Position numbers and translations under genes: made by a program. A model generated the notes under the pieces. The model did not search any database, was not told the DNA's origin, and saw only the letters and a program-made list of their open reading frames with translations. Shown here piece by piece: positions 12,150-24,439 of a DNA stretch of 64,000 nucleotides. The stretch's first letter is position 1; every line of letters starts with the position of its first letter. Origin of the DNA: Castanea sativa (Eukaryota > Streptophyta > Magnoliopsida > Fagales > Fagaceae); the NCBI RefSeq assembly GCF_040712315.1, contig NC_134015.1, positions 12,172,945 through 12,236,944 of the forward strand, in the 5' to 3' direction.

Positions 12150-14050
12150 TTGTCGTGGACGTCAATTTAACCATAATGGTGCCAACTAAGAACAAACTTA
12201 GGGTTGGGGGCAAATTTAAGGGCATTGATAATAGCCTTTTTTTCTTTTTAACTAAGTAAGGATATTAATCATTTTCCAATATTAGAAAAAGGAAAAACTA
12301 ATGGGAAATCTGAAAGTTCAATTTTTTTTTTCTTTGTGAAAAAACTAGTAATAGAAGAGTTTTTCTAGACTCTTGCCACTAAAAAATTTGGATACCAAAT
12401 TAGTAAATTTTCATAAAATTAGATAATTCAAACAAAATTATAGGGAGACTCAAGATACTGGTCAGTCAACATTTGGCTGTAATGATAACAACTAGGAAGT
12501 AAGAACAGATTTGGGGTTAGGGGCAAAGTGCATTAATATTATCTTCTTCTTCTTCTTCTTCTTCTTTTTTTTTTTTTTGTCTCATAAAGATATTAATTAG
12601 TTTCATTAAATAAATAAAAGGAAGGACTAATGAGAAAACTGAAAGTTCCTAATTTTTGGTGAAAAAATAGTAATGCAAGTCATTCTACAGATTTTTAATA
12701 CAGAAAAATTCTAATACTAAATTCGTAAATTTCCTTCACAAATTAGATAATTCAAACCAAATTATAAGAACTGGTCAATCAAACTATGACCGTAATGGTG
12801 ACAACTAAGAATACACTTGGGGTTGGGGGCAAAGGTTGTCGATATTAGCCTCTCTTTTTTTTTCTTTTCTTTTTTTTTTCCTTTTGGCTAATTAAGTTGA
12901 GATATTAATCAATTAATTCTCAATATTAAAAAGAAAAAATAATGATGGGAAAATTGCAATTTCCAATTTGTTGGTGAATAAAATGATAATAGAAGTTTTT
13001 TTTTTTTTTTTTTTTTTTCCTTTTGGCTAATTAAGTTGAGATATTAATCAATTAATTCTCAATATCAAAAAGAAAAAATAATGATGGGAAAATTGCAATT
13101 TCCAATTTGTTGGTGAATAAAATGATAATAGAAGAACCACATGGGTAGTACCTCCCCCTTCCACTAGCTAAAATTGGCCCATTAACCCACCTTTTTAATA
13201 TATATACTAGCCTCTGAGCAAGCGCTCACACGCGTGCTCAGAAGCTCTTCTATTTTTTGGGTAAAAATTAATAAATTACATTTATTATAATTTGAAATTT
13301 CCACTTTTTTCAATCACAAAAAAAAAAAAAAAAATCTAAGGGTGTGATGAATACGTGGGGTGAGTTTTGTAGATTGGAGGAGTTTTAAAACTAACAAAAG
13401 AGTGATTCTATTTTGTAGGGAGTTAGTGAGTAGATGTAGGAATTTAAATCAACGTAAAAGTAGGAGTTTATTAGAAGCAAGAAGGCATTTCAACGTAAAT
13501 GCAAGAATTTACTATTTTTGTCAATTTACTATTTTAACCCCATTTTTAAGTTTTAGGTAGGGGTATTTTTGACAATAAAAAAACAATAACTAACTTTCTT
13601 TTGCCAATTTACTATTTTAACTCCATTTTTAAATTGTTGGTTAATTAATTTAGGGGTATTTTTTATAGGAAAAAAAAAAGCAATAACTAACTTTCTGAAT
13701 CCTCTTAATATATACAGATGTATATAAATTATGAGAAAGATTACATTAGTTTATTTGGAGGAATATTAGTGACTTTTGAAATAAAGCTACCTGAAAAAAA
13801 GGGCACGAACTAATTTGTTAGTGTTTGTTTCAACACTTTTTATTAACCCTTAAAAGGAGTGGGTTGAAATAAGGAAAATCTTTTGTAGTGTTAGTCAACC
13901 TTTGACCATAATGGAGTCAGCTAAGACCTAAGAGCAGAGTTTGGGTTGGGGCAAAGGACATTGATAATTTGATATTAGCCTTTATCTTTTTAACTAAGGA
14001 TATTAATCATTTTTCAATATCGAAAAAAGGAAAAACCAATTTGTATGGTA
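12150..14050. repeat. Dispersed/tandem copies of a ~310-bp block
   Basis: Four diverged copies of a block containing a 'GGGTTGGGGGCAAA' segment and a 'GATATTAATCA' segment begin near 12150, 12465, 12780 and 13895. Within the third, a 116-bp piece (12880-12995) is repeated with one mismatch at 13019-13134. The fourth copy is separated from the rest by the Helitron at 13207-13718. No coding content. Confidence 0.7.
13207..13718 (-). mobile_element. Short non-autonomous Helitron
   Basis: Read on the - strand, the element starts TCTGTATATATTAAGAGG (5' end at 13718) and ends in CTAG at 13207. A hairpin (CTGAGCA / TGCTCAG, 13214-13220 with 13235-13241) lies three bases inside that end. The flanking bases are A before TC and T after CTAG, the A|T target expected of Helitrons. 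No Rep/Hel protein is encoded. Confidence 0.85.
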
Positions 14051-15600
14051 CATTTATATTTTTACACAAAATTGACATGACTCTATAAAATTAAAGAAAA
14101 AAAATGAACCAATTGATATCTAAATTAAATAATATTTTTTTAAGAAACAAGGATAAAAATTGACATTTTTCAATATCAAAAAAGGGAAAAATTAAATAAA
14201 TAAGCTAAAGAGGATGGAAAGAAACTCCGGCAAGCATGACGTCATAAAATTGACATCTTTTCTAAGGCACACTTATTATATTTTTACACACATTATTTTT
14301 AAAACAAAATGAACCAATTTGCCTAATCTAAGCATATATAACAATTTAATTATTTATTCAAAGGTATTAAGCATATAATTTTCAAATATGTGAAAAAAGA
14401 TAGCACCATATTGTCTTACTCTGAAAATGCAAAATAATTTTCTTTCCATTTATTAGGAAGTTTCAATAAAGACTTTCCAAAAGAATTTTAAAGGTCATTA
14501 CACCCAAAAAGTTTATCCCTTCAGTGATAAACATTTCTAGCAATTTGATCTTCAGTAGGGCTCACTTTAAAATTGAAGTTGCACGATTATAGACCTTAAA
14601 AAGAAGTCTTGGACGAATATTAATCGTTAGTGGATTGGACTTTCTTTTTTCCTTGTGATAAACGAGTACAATAGCTACTTGAATCTTCTAAATTTGAGTT
14701 CTCACAAACCAATTTGCACCTGAATTCTAGGTTTCTTCCTAGAAATATAGGCGTAATTTCATAGAAAATTCAATCAGTAACCCAAAAACGATTCGCTTAT
14801 TCTAACCAAATGTATCGGGACTGATTAACGAGCACACAAACCAACATGAATGATGAACCCGACTTCTAAGTTTCTTCCTTGCAATTCAGATGTAAATTCA
14901 GAGTATAGAATTGCTGGCCCAATTGAATCCGACCATCTCAGAAGTTACTTCAACAATTTAAAGACCAATTGACTTATAGTCAAATAGTCGTCTACTACTT
15001 TATATAACGATATTTTTTTTGCTAAAAAAAGCAATATTTTTTTTTTCCAATAACGAAGTTTCAAAAACGGCGGCATAAAAGCAATATTGTGATAAGAAAA
15101 AAAAAAAAAAAAGAATTTCCTCAAATCTTTTTTTTCCTAACCCCCGCCCCTGAATTGAAATTTATAAAGCAGCAATAGTTATGATATGTGCAAATTTATA
15201 TAGCAGCAATAGTTATATACCAACATAAAATTTTGATTAAGGTAACATCATGTGGGCTCAAACTCAGCTTGCATCGGATCTTAAGCCCAAATCTATCATC
15301 CATACAAAATGCTAGTGATAAATGTACCTACCCATGTCACCAGCCCACAAGCAGAAACCCAAGTGCCTATTTATTAGCCTAGAGTCCAGTGCCACCCTAT
15401 GCAATATGAGTTTGCCTGCCATTCGCTACATTTGCAAGGCACTTGGTGACAACTAACAAAGATATAACATAACATACTGCCAATAAATTACAGAGCCTAA
15501 ATACCATCATGGGGTGATCAACTAATTCTGATATCTGAATATCATTTATAACAAAAGGAAAGTGAGAAAATTAAAGAGGGTTTTAGGGAGGGGGGAAGGG
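14050..15600. other. Intergenic stretch, nothing recognised
   Basis: AT-rich sequence with T-runs near 15020-15050 and an A-run near 15100. No coding region, RNA gene or bounded transposon could be supported. The right end probably includes the 3' UTR of the DCD gene on the - strand. Confidence 0.5.
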
Positions 15601-15621
15601 GGATTAATGATGCAAATTCAG

Positions 15622-17614
15622 TCAGCGGAACGAGAATGATGGACCCGCAAAAGAGTACCGAGATGAAACTGGCACAGATACAGCTTCAGGCTGGGCAACC
15701 TGACGGTTCTCTGTCTGGTTATAACGCAGTAGGGCATCAGCAGCATATGTGGAGTATAACCTATCCGCTCCTTGATCAGTCTCTATCCTACGTAAATGTG
15801 CAGTCTCTCCTAGAAACGTTCCACCAACAGAATAAGAACTGGAAGGGACTTCCTCTCTCCTCACAGATGGTAAATATGGGTCCCCTGATAAAGCACCATA
15901 ACGATAGGCGTAATATGGATCATTTGCATAGGAGCCTAAAGCAGTAGCAGATGTCACAGTTGCTACAGGAACTGCAGGTGGCAATTCTCGTCTAGCACCA
16001 AGACCATAAGCCTGATACTCTTTCTCATTAATGTAGAGAGGGTCAATACTAAGAGTTTCTCTCTGCGCAGGGATGGCATCCCTGTATAGATAGTCTGGCT
16101 GTCTTGGAAGGTGCTCTCTTTCATATTCTTTCTGGTACATTTCTAAAGTAGGCGTAAATTGGGATGGGATACTTAAATTTTTTATCTCTCCCTGAAGACC
16201 ATAAGCTCGATACTCCCTTTCAGTTAGATATAATTCATGAGGAATTTCCCCTCTTGGTATAGAAGTCACATCTCTGTGTGCAATACGCTGATCCCTTTCA
16301 TGAGACAGCAAGGGATAACTAGTAAAATCACCATTGGAGTAAGGATCCCTAGGGAGTGTTTCGTTGTGAGAATAGGGCCAAACTTCTCTTCCTCTTTCAT
16401 GAACTTCCCGAGTTTGATCATAAACTCTAGCAACTTGTGGAGAGTGGACAGAGCGTGCATTTGAGAGGACCCCAGCTGGTCGGAAAAGTTCTGTGAGCTT
16501 CCTAACCTGATGGGGAAAATTGGAACATTATGAATGCTAAAAATACTATCAGAAACAATGACCCCAAACTACTGAAGAAACAAGTAAATCTTACTTGTCT
16601 AACAGTAAGCTCTGTTTTGAATTTGTTCGTTTCATTATAAATTTCCTTGATTGCCTTCTTAAAAACAGCCTCGGACAGTGGGAAACAATCCTTCTCAACT
16701 GTGAACCGCACCTGAAAATTAAAAAATTCATCAGCACACGTGTGGCTAGAAAGATGAAGAAAAACACAAATTATCAAGAAAAGTCAGCCACAAGAAAATC
16801 TGACCTGAACAGGAAAAGCGCCACCAAAAGCTCTTGGCTCAAGTTTCATGCCCCCAGAAGACGATGCCTTATAAATCCCATACAGAAGCTTCAGATCAAA
16901 ATCAAAGAGAAATAGTTTAAGCCCAGGTTTGATACTCATCACAAGATCTTTTTTACTTGTTGAAACACCCATTACAGAATAGCGGAAACAATCTGGCTTT
17001 GTCTTTGAATTGCACATGAAGATCAAGCCACCAAGTTTTTCTTCTTTCTTCTCCTTATTTCGGTTCCTTTCCCTGCCATCATGATTTTCTTTATTCTTTT
17101 GACTCTTTATACTATTATTGGACCCACCATTATTTCCTTTGTTTCTCAGTTTTTGTTTGCGCTTTTCCAACTCAGAGATCTTCTCTTGGTTCTTTTGAGG
17201 CCGTTGCCTCTTATCATTACGCTCTCCAATAACAATATTCTTCTCTTTGTTTTCTTCTCTAGACCTTGGCTTATTAACATCTTGTTCCTCATTGTTGCTA
17301 CTTTCTTTGTTGCCCTTCCATATTTGCTTCTTCTTCCTCCTCCTTTGTCTTCTCCGAACATGTGCACCAACATTATCTTTTCCTGTGTTCAACGAGTTAC
17401 TAGCAAGAGGCTTCTTTGAAATTTTGGATTTGGCCTTTAATGATCTTTGAGTTTTATTTCTTGATGGCCCTGCTTCGTTCTTGTTAGAATCTGGTTTACT
17501 AGATGCCTTTTCAGGTGCCTCCACTGCCTCTTTGTTTTCTTCTTGTTTATTCATGTTAGACTCTGGTAAGGTCTTCACAGGAGTCTCTGCTTCCTTGTTA
17601 TTTTCTTGTTCCAT
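15622..17614 (-). CDS. DCD (Development and Cell Death) domain protein
   Basis: There are three coding exons: 17614-16805, 16711-16595 and 16506-15622. All introns are GT-AG in phase 0, giving 603 residues. Residues 1-194 are rich in K, E, N and R, with a basic [10 protein letters not shown] stretch that may be a nuclear signal. From about residue 195 to 320 the protein reads [16 protein letters not shown]...YSVMGV, then a GIYKA segment, an [12 protein letters not shown] segment and a VRKLTELF end, which fits the plant DCD domain (PF10539). The C-terminal half is Y/R-rich and carries two copies of a Y-[LI]-x-E-x-E-Y-x-A-Y-G-L motif ([11 protein letters not shown] and [11 protein letters not shown]). 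DCD proteins such as the N-rich proteins respond to stress and cell-death signals. The exact function of this member is unknown. The ATG follows a non-coding exon (17615-17653). Confidence 0.9.
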
Positions 17615-17653
17615 ACTCTACGAACACCCAGGCTTCCCAACCAAGATGTACCC
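17615..17653 (-). other. Second 5' UTR exon piece of the DCD gene
   Basis: On the - strand a CTTGCAG acceptor precedes 17653, and 39 nt of leader run into the ATG at 17614. A matching donor (CCAG|GTACTC) lies at 22054/22053. That would make a 4.4-kb 5' UTR intron unless further non-coding exons lie between. Confidence 0.5.
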
Positions 17654-20600
17654 CTGCAAGCACATTGCAAATGGAAATAATTTTTCTTTGTTTGCAGATT
17701 ACCAGAAAAAATAGGATTAAATAGCTACAATAAAATGAAACTGAAACAAAACAGAGACAGAATCGAAATTAGAAAGTCAGAAACTTGAAGTAAACTGCAT
17801 TGAGATGGGAAGATACTTTAACCGCTTACAGGAATCTTATTCAATAGTGCACCAAATGCGCATGCTAGGAAAAAAGGAGTGGCAAAGAGGGTTCATCCCC
17901 AGTTTATAAAACTGAAAAGCACAGAAAGAAAGAAAAAGGAAGGTTTTGTCTTCAAAGCCCATTATTTTTAAGAATAAAATAGGTTAAGGCCGATCATTTA
18001 TAGCTCCAAATAGGCATACATATCATCAGCCTGCTAACAATATCTCATCTTCGTCCAACTACAACACCCAGACCAACTTTCAAGTTCTCTGAAACTCCTT
18101 CATAGTAATATCCACTAATCAAATTCTCAATCTCTCTTCTTACTTGTATTAAAGTACCACCACATCTATCCATGAATTATATACAATTTTGCACTTCTTC
18201 CCTAGTTCTGCAAAAAGACTTCAATTATATAATAGCCCCACCACTACCACTAGAAAGAAAAATTCCTTTTATTTTTCATTGATGCTTGTTCTTAGAGTGA
18301 CCACCAAACAAATTATTATCTTTTGACAGATGCATGGTCAATCAAACAAGATAGCTCATTCTTACAAAGTCACACCATTAAAATCTATAATAGAGATCAA
18401 TCAACTTCTCATGAAAAATATACTGACAAAACAGAAGATGTAAAAGCTTACAAAAAGCAATCAAATAAATCACAAGTTTCTACAGCCCGCGATTGGGCCG
18501 TAATATGGTACAGCAGGTACCAATAATGTAATGGGTCCCAAAAAAGAAAAACCTTCTATATAAAGGATCAAGAGTGCTATGCACGCAGCCAAGTAATTAA
18601 CACACTAACTTAACGCTTCAGGTGTTTCAAACCTCTTTAAAGTATATAGACGACTAATCAGAGAATTAGTTGTATCCTAAAGATTTCCATTTTTAATTCT
18701 CTTACCTATAGGCTATAACATGAACAAGCGGTGACCCTTCAGTGAGATCCTAAAAATAAAAATATACATCATCAAAAGGTAAAACATACATTTAGCATTA
18801 TCTATTATTATTTACAATTAAAAATATATATAGTCCCGTTTGGCATTGTAACAGAAAGAAGAGTATTCTTTGTACAAGTAGAGATTTTATTTTAGAGAGA
18901 GAGAAGGAAAAAGGGCACAGCTTTGGTAACCAGGGGTATCCCTTAAAAGAACCACTGCACCAGTCCTTAATAGAAGTTCACATTCCCTTTCTTGACTGTT
19001 CTGAAATTTGTGTCCATCATTAAAAATTACCAACAAAAATGAAAAAGAAAATCCAATATCTCCATCAAAACCCTTGTATGTGATGTACTTCTCCAAGAAA
19101 CGGTAATCACAGAAAGTTAATTACAAAAGCAGGTCAATAACTTTGTCAAAGTTGCCAATTTTTTTGAGGAGAGTAAATTCCAAGATTTAAGGCCTCCAAA
19201 AATCTGAGTGCAAGAATAGAGGCTTCAGCTTACTCTGAGCAAGAATCAAAGAAGGAACCAATGGAAAGGAACTGCACTCTAATGCTTTTTCTTTTTCTTT
19301 TTTTAATTAAGTGGGCACCTACTGTGATACCGGTGAGGGGAAAAAACAAACAAACCAAAAAACATAAAGTTTTCCTATCCTTCTGATTCTGAAAGTTTTT
19401 GGCAAGACTAAATTTTTTTACAGACATGATAACAAAATCTTCCCTGTTAATAACTCAACCTACACTAAATAATTATACTTTAATAAACTAAAAATAATTA
19501 TACTGTTATATCAACTAGTGCCTGTCATCTAAAATCAACAGACGGGAAAAAAGAGTCTATCAGTACTACATCACCAAGGGGGTGATAAGAGTTAAATGAG
19601 TGAAGAAGGAACTTCTAATATGAATATTTGCATGCCTCAACATCCCAAAAACAACATTATGTGCTAGTGTGTACATCTGCACAGCCAGAATGCTTTTAAT
19701 TACAACTTGAGAGAGAGAGGGAGATCCTAAGGAGCACCAAATGTGAAAGCTGGATCTATTATCAGCCTCCTCAATCAAATTAGGAAATCCCTACCTATCA
19801 AACAAACTAAGTTACCATGTTTACATTTTAGCTTCCTGTCATCTATGAAGACATGACTTTTGCATGTTTCCTTCAAGAAAGGAGTAAATCAAACTACATC
19901 CTCCATAATCACCATTAAATGTCTAATTTAAAACATACATGTAGACTTCTTTCATCTTCTCCTATTACCAAGAACTGCCACATTAAAGGAAAGATATCAA
20001 GCCTGAAAATTCTAGTATAGAAGGGATGAAGGACTTCCTGGAATGAGAGTTACAGAGCAGTCAGGAAACAACTTTTGCAAGTCTGGCCAGAATATCACGT
20101 TCTTCTTAATACTATCGTAAACGCATTGTACTTTTCTTATCAATAAAACTCTTATTACCTATTAAAAAAAAAGGATTCTTCTTAATTTCAGTAAATACAA
20201 CAGCTATCAACTCTAGCTCAAGTGGATACTCCTCTTGTAAGAGCAAAGAGGAGGGTGAGGTCATGAATTCAAGAACCACCAGGTGTATGTAGCTTACCAT
20301 CAAATGCAGTACATAGGATGGAAATTTTTCTTGACAGTGAGTTTAATTTGAATGCAGGAAAAATGGGACAATAATAGTGTTCAATGAAATATTGAAAAAA
20401 CTGACATCTTCAAAGAAAACCTTAGATGCAAAGAATGTGTTGAAAGAGGAAAAGGGGAGTGGGAGGCTTATTTACTGTTAGGTTCCATTTCATTGTCAAT
20501 AAATAAAGCAAAATTAACACCTAAATTTCATTTGAGGGCATATTAAGACCAACAATTTAAGCTATATATATATATGTATGAATGTATGTATGTATGCATG

Positions 20601-22053
20601 TATGATAAGTAAAAGCCTATTTTAATAATGAGAGCATCATGTACAGTTGAGCACAAAGAAGTTTAAAGAATTACAACAGATTATGTACAGAGGGCTAAAG
20701 ATTCTAAAAAATCAGCAATGGAGTTGGTGTTGCTAAAACCCCACCAATTAAACAATGAACTCACAAATGATTCTATGAATTGTGTCCTTAACTTCCCATA
20801 TCTTCAATTACAAAAATTACATTCCTGCCACAAAGTCCATATTAAACATGACGGGACAATATTCCAAATATTTGAAGAATGCTTGCCTACCCAACCATAC
20901 CAAACCTATCCATGTATATTTTATAGTCCAACACTACATATATAGAAAGACATTACGTACAAAAAACAGACATCCAGCTAAACAGCGATCTAACAAATGA
21001 AAATTTAATCAGTGCATAGGAACCTCAAATTTGTCAACTATTTGTCTGAAAACATAAGCTGTTCACATTCTTTTTCCAATAAACTCCAATATCAAAGCTC
21101 AGCACTTGTACACCCTGAGCCATCTGTAGACTAAGCCAACCAGGATAAAAAAATAAAAATATTACCAGATAAATGCCCATCTTCCATCACCACCATATCT
21201 TGATTCTGGACACACTAACTATCAAGATATCTCCTATGGGCAAACAACTTAAATAGATGGATTCCAATACATTAATTTTGGTCTAGCCAATAACCACAAC
21301 AAATGACTTCAAAAACACCACGATACAAGGCTTTAACTACTGAATTTTCTAGCAGTACTTGCCAGCAAAGCAGGAACATGCCACACTTGCATAGATTGAG
21401 AAATATATAAAACCGCTATCCCATTGTAACAATTTCAATAATGTTCATCATGTGTAATCCATTACAATCCTGTATACATGCTTCACAACACATCCTCAGA
21501 GCAAAAATTTCCCCAGAAACCCATCTCAGACTAAATCCTATAGAAACCCAAATCCAACATTCTCCACACTTCTATCAAATGCAAAACCATTCATTCACTT
21601 AGAACCCAATTTTTTTTTAAAAAAAATCTTATAACCAACTTTTATATAGTCAACAAAGCAATATATCAACACCCAAAATCTTTAACGTAGAACACAGAAG
21701 AAATCTGTTTGGCTACCCAGAAAAACATAGAAAAAGAAATAAAAAGGTAAAATTTTGAAAACTATCATCTCAGAATGGATTTGCTAGAGCCGTGGAATTC
21801 AGTTCAACTAAAGCCAATTCAGTAGCTCAGCAACAAAGAATTGAGTAAAGGGGATCGCATTATAGGCTCAAGAATTATAAACAACCAACAATCATACTTA
21901 AAATCCAATTCTTATTATTTTCTTTTCTTTTCTTCTCTTAACCCTTATTATTTTCTCGGGAACCAAACAGAAGTTAAGTGAATTTCAAACAACAATTAAT
22001 TTTTAAAAGATAGAGATTTGTAATCGAATCAAACCCTAAGAGAGAGAGAGTAC
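17654..22053 (-). other. Probable long 5' UTR intron of the DCD gene
   Basis: No coding exon is recognisable here. The stretch holds a TATG microsatellite (about 20565-20605), a SINE-like piece (20195-20290) and several A/T runs. The limits rest on one donor and one acceptor read by eye; transcript data would settle them. Confidence 0.45.
20195..20290 (+). mobile_element. SINE-like fragment
   Basis: TCTAGCTCAAGTGG resembles a Pol III box A, and about 55 bp later GAATTCAAGAACC resembles box B. No clean tail or TSD was found, so this is a probable truncated tRNA-derived SINE. Confidence 0.5.
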
Positions 22054-22205
22054 CTGGAGAAAGCAGAAAGATAGAGAGAAACGTTAAAGAGAATACTAAG
22101 AAGAATTCCGGTTGAGAAAATTGGAAAAGAGAGACAGAGAGAGTATCTGTTGTGGATGGGAATAAATATAAAAACGTGACTGACTATATTGGCCTCCTTA
22201 TATAT
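22054..22205 (-). promoter_or_regulatory. Leader exon and core promoter of the DCD gene
   Basis: ATATATAAGG on the - strand (22196-22205) is a TATA-like box. The region downstream is CT/GA-rich (GAGA runs at 22040-22145), common in plant leaders, and ends at a CAG|GTACTC donor at 22054. The start site is inferred to be near 22170. Confidence 0.45.
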
Positions 22206-22239
22206 CCATGCATTTATCATTATTCTCACAAATTAATTT

Positions 22240-23600
22240 TTGATTAATTATTATATTTTAAATGGTTTCTTTTTTTTTTTTTGGAAAAGAAAAATGTTAG
22301 AAATTAAATAAATTACACTTTTGGTTTATAAAGTTTGGAATTTTTTTTGTTTTCACCATTTATTATGTTTGATTCTATTTTTATATTGATAATACCGTTC
22401 ATCTACGTTAATAATCTAACTGATTGCTAAGTGCCATATTAGCAGTCATATTACTAAGCATTTAGCACTCAAGTCAATTATTGACATAGATAGACAACAA
22501 AAAGTTAATTTGACAACAAAATCAAACATTTAAAAAAAATTATATTCTATAAAAATGTAATTTAAGACTCAAGTTTTATCCTTCCTCTTATCAAAAAAAA
22601 AAAAATAAAAGTTTTACCATTTCAATTCCAAGTTTCCAACATGTCACATCATCATATTAGATATTATTAATAAATAAGCACAAATACATTTAATCAATTC
22701 TAATACTCATTTAAAAATTCAACTTAACTGTGAGTTTATGGAGATGATATTATGTGTGGTAGGCTATATGTATTGAGTTTTAAGTAAAAAACTAATTGCG
22801 ACCATCTTTTATTAGATAGTGTAAAACATGAGTTTTACACCCCATCCTTACCAAATTTAAACTCTAAAAAGAAACATACAAAAGAATGAAAATTGGGTTC
22901 TAATATAAAGATACTATAAACTTTGAAACTCGCCATTGCAAACAAAATCAAATATGAATTAACTCAAATGAAAACTTTAAAATATAAGAGTTCAAAATTG
23001 CATGACTTTGACACTCCTAGTATCACCACATTCAAAATGGAATCCAAAAATATCAAACTCAATATTATCACACTCAAATATGAAATATGTTGACGAAACA
23101 AGATACAAAACGAAATTGCGAAATATCTTTTTGCTAACATGCATTGAAGGGAAAAGACTTGTACACCCTTCAGGCCACTTTTATATAGTTACAAATCTTC
23201 TTCAAGAGGAAGAAGAGTTGGTTCTTTTATATAGAATTTGCAAAGAAATGACTGTTTATGGATTTCACAAAGAGATAAGGGAGTTATTATGACTTTAATA
23301 ATGGAGATTGACATAGAACCAAGTCGGTTTAAATTATACCTAATGCTTTCAAAAGTTCCAAATGAAACCTCAAAATTTAATATTGTTACAAATTAATGTT
23401 GTATATATAGGTATATACAAAGATAGATTGTAATAATGATGTTTGAGTTTGGAGAATATGGTTTTATAAAGTGAAAATTCAAGTTCTAGTAAAAATTCGA
23501 AAATTTGAATTTTCTGAAATTTTCTAGAATTTTCTGCAGAAATTTCTGGTGACTATTCAAAAAGACTGAAGATGTTTCAATCTTTGTTAACCGTTTTATG
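22240..23600. other. Intergenic stretch, nothing recognised
   Basis: AT-rich DNA upstream of the DCD gene. The open frame at 23002-23292 has no recognisable domain and no support as a gene. Confidence 0.45.
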
Positions 23601-23759
23601 AAAAAATAACTAACTCTCCATACATGCCTTTTTATGAAACATAACCCTATGGGTATGAATAGAGGCTTATGTTCACTTGAAAAATAACTAACTCTCTATA
23701 CGTGCCTTTTCATGAAACATAACCCTATGAGTATAAATAGAGGCTTATGTTCACTTGAA
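23601..23759 (+). repeat. Two tandem ~79-bp units; second creates a TATA box
   Basis: Units at 23601-23680 and 23681-23759 are nearly identical. In the first the segment reads GTATGAATAG; in the second GTATAAATAG (23731-23740), a canonical TATA box. The following 180 bp resemble an LTR leader but no element ends could be fixed. Confidence 0.7.
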
Positions 23760-24061
23760 TAGAAAAAACTCCACAAAAATAAAAATTTTGAGAGAAACAC
23801 AAGAAATCCTATGGTCATTCTCCAGAATTGTTATCTATAGAACCTAATATCTTGGTTGTATCCTAGAGACAAATTTACGATAACCCTTTATCAACAAAAG
23901 TGTGGGGGGCAGATATTGTCTAAGGAAAACGATATAGTACCTCCAAGTTATCTATTTTCTATTTGTCTTTTATGTTAATCTTATTCTTCCATTATTACTT
24001 TGTGTAATATCCCCAACAATTAAATCTTATAATTTCGTTAGTTTCAAATCGAAATCCAAGC

Positions 24062-24339
24062 CAAAATGGGGATATACTCCTTTCGGTGAAAAATTCTAGC
24101 AAAATACTTCTTTTCTGAAAATATTTAAGGATATGCCCCTATTTTGAAACTCAATTTTCTAAAAATCAAGTTTCAATGCAAAACTTGATTTTTAGAAAAT
24201 CGAGTTATAGCCAAATTAAACTTAAAACTCGATTTTGATAAAATTGAGTTTCAAAACAAGAGCATATCCCTAAATAGTTTCAGAAATTGGGCATTTTGCT
24301 GGAACTTTTCGCCAAAAGAGGTATATCCCCATTTTGTCC
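24062..24339. mobile_element. Foldback (MITE-like) element, copy B, with 13-bp TSD
   Basis: The arms are inverted copies of each other over about 115 bp (left CAAAATGGGGATATA, right TATATCCCCATTTTG). The element is flanked by TCGAAATCCAAGC at 24049-24061 and 24340-24352, a perfect 13-bp repeat. It is the same family as 4887-5200, sharing arm motifs such as AGCAAAAT, ATATGCCCCT and GAAACTCAATTTT. Confidence 0.85.
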
Positions 24340-24439
24340 TCGAAATCCAAGCAACAAATTTTTTCCTCAATTTAATTTGTAATCAAACCCATTAATCAAA
24401 CTAAAAAATAATAGTTTATATTGATTTGATTTTAACTTT

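Noticed and set aside
17081..17419. Hydrophobic + strand frame resembling membrane segments
   Set aside because: Antisense of the K/E/R-rich first exon of the DCD gene, which always reads as hydrophobic on the other strand.
23002..23292. 96-codon + strand frame in intergenic DNA
   Set aside because: No recognisable domain, promoter or conservation evidence.
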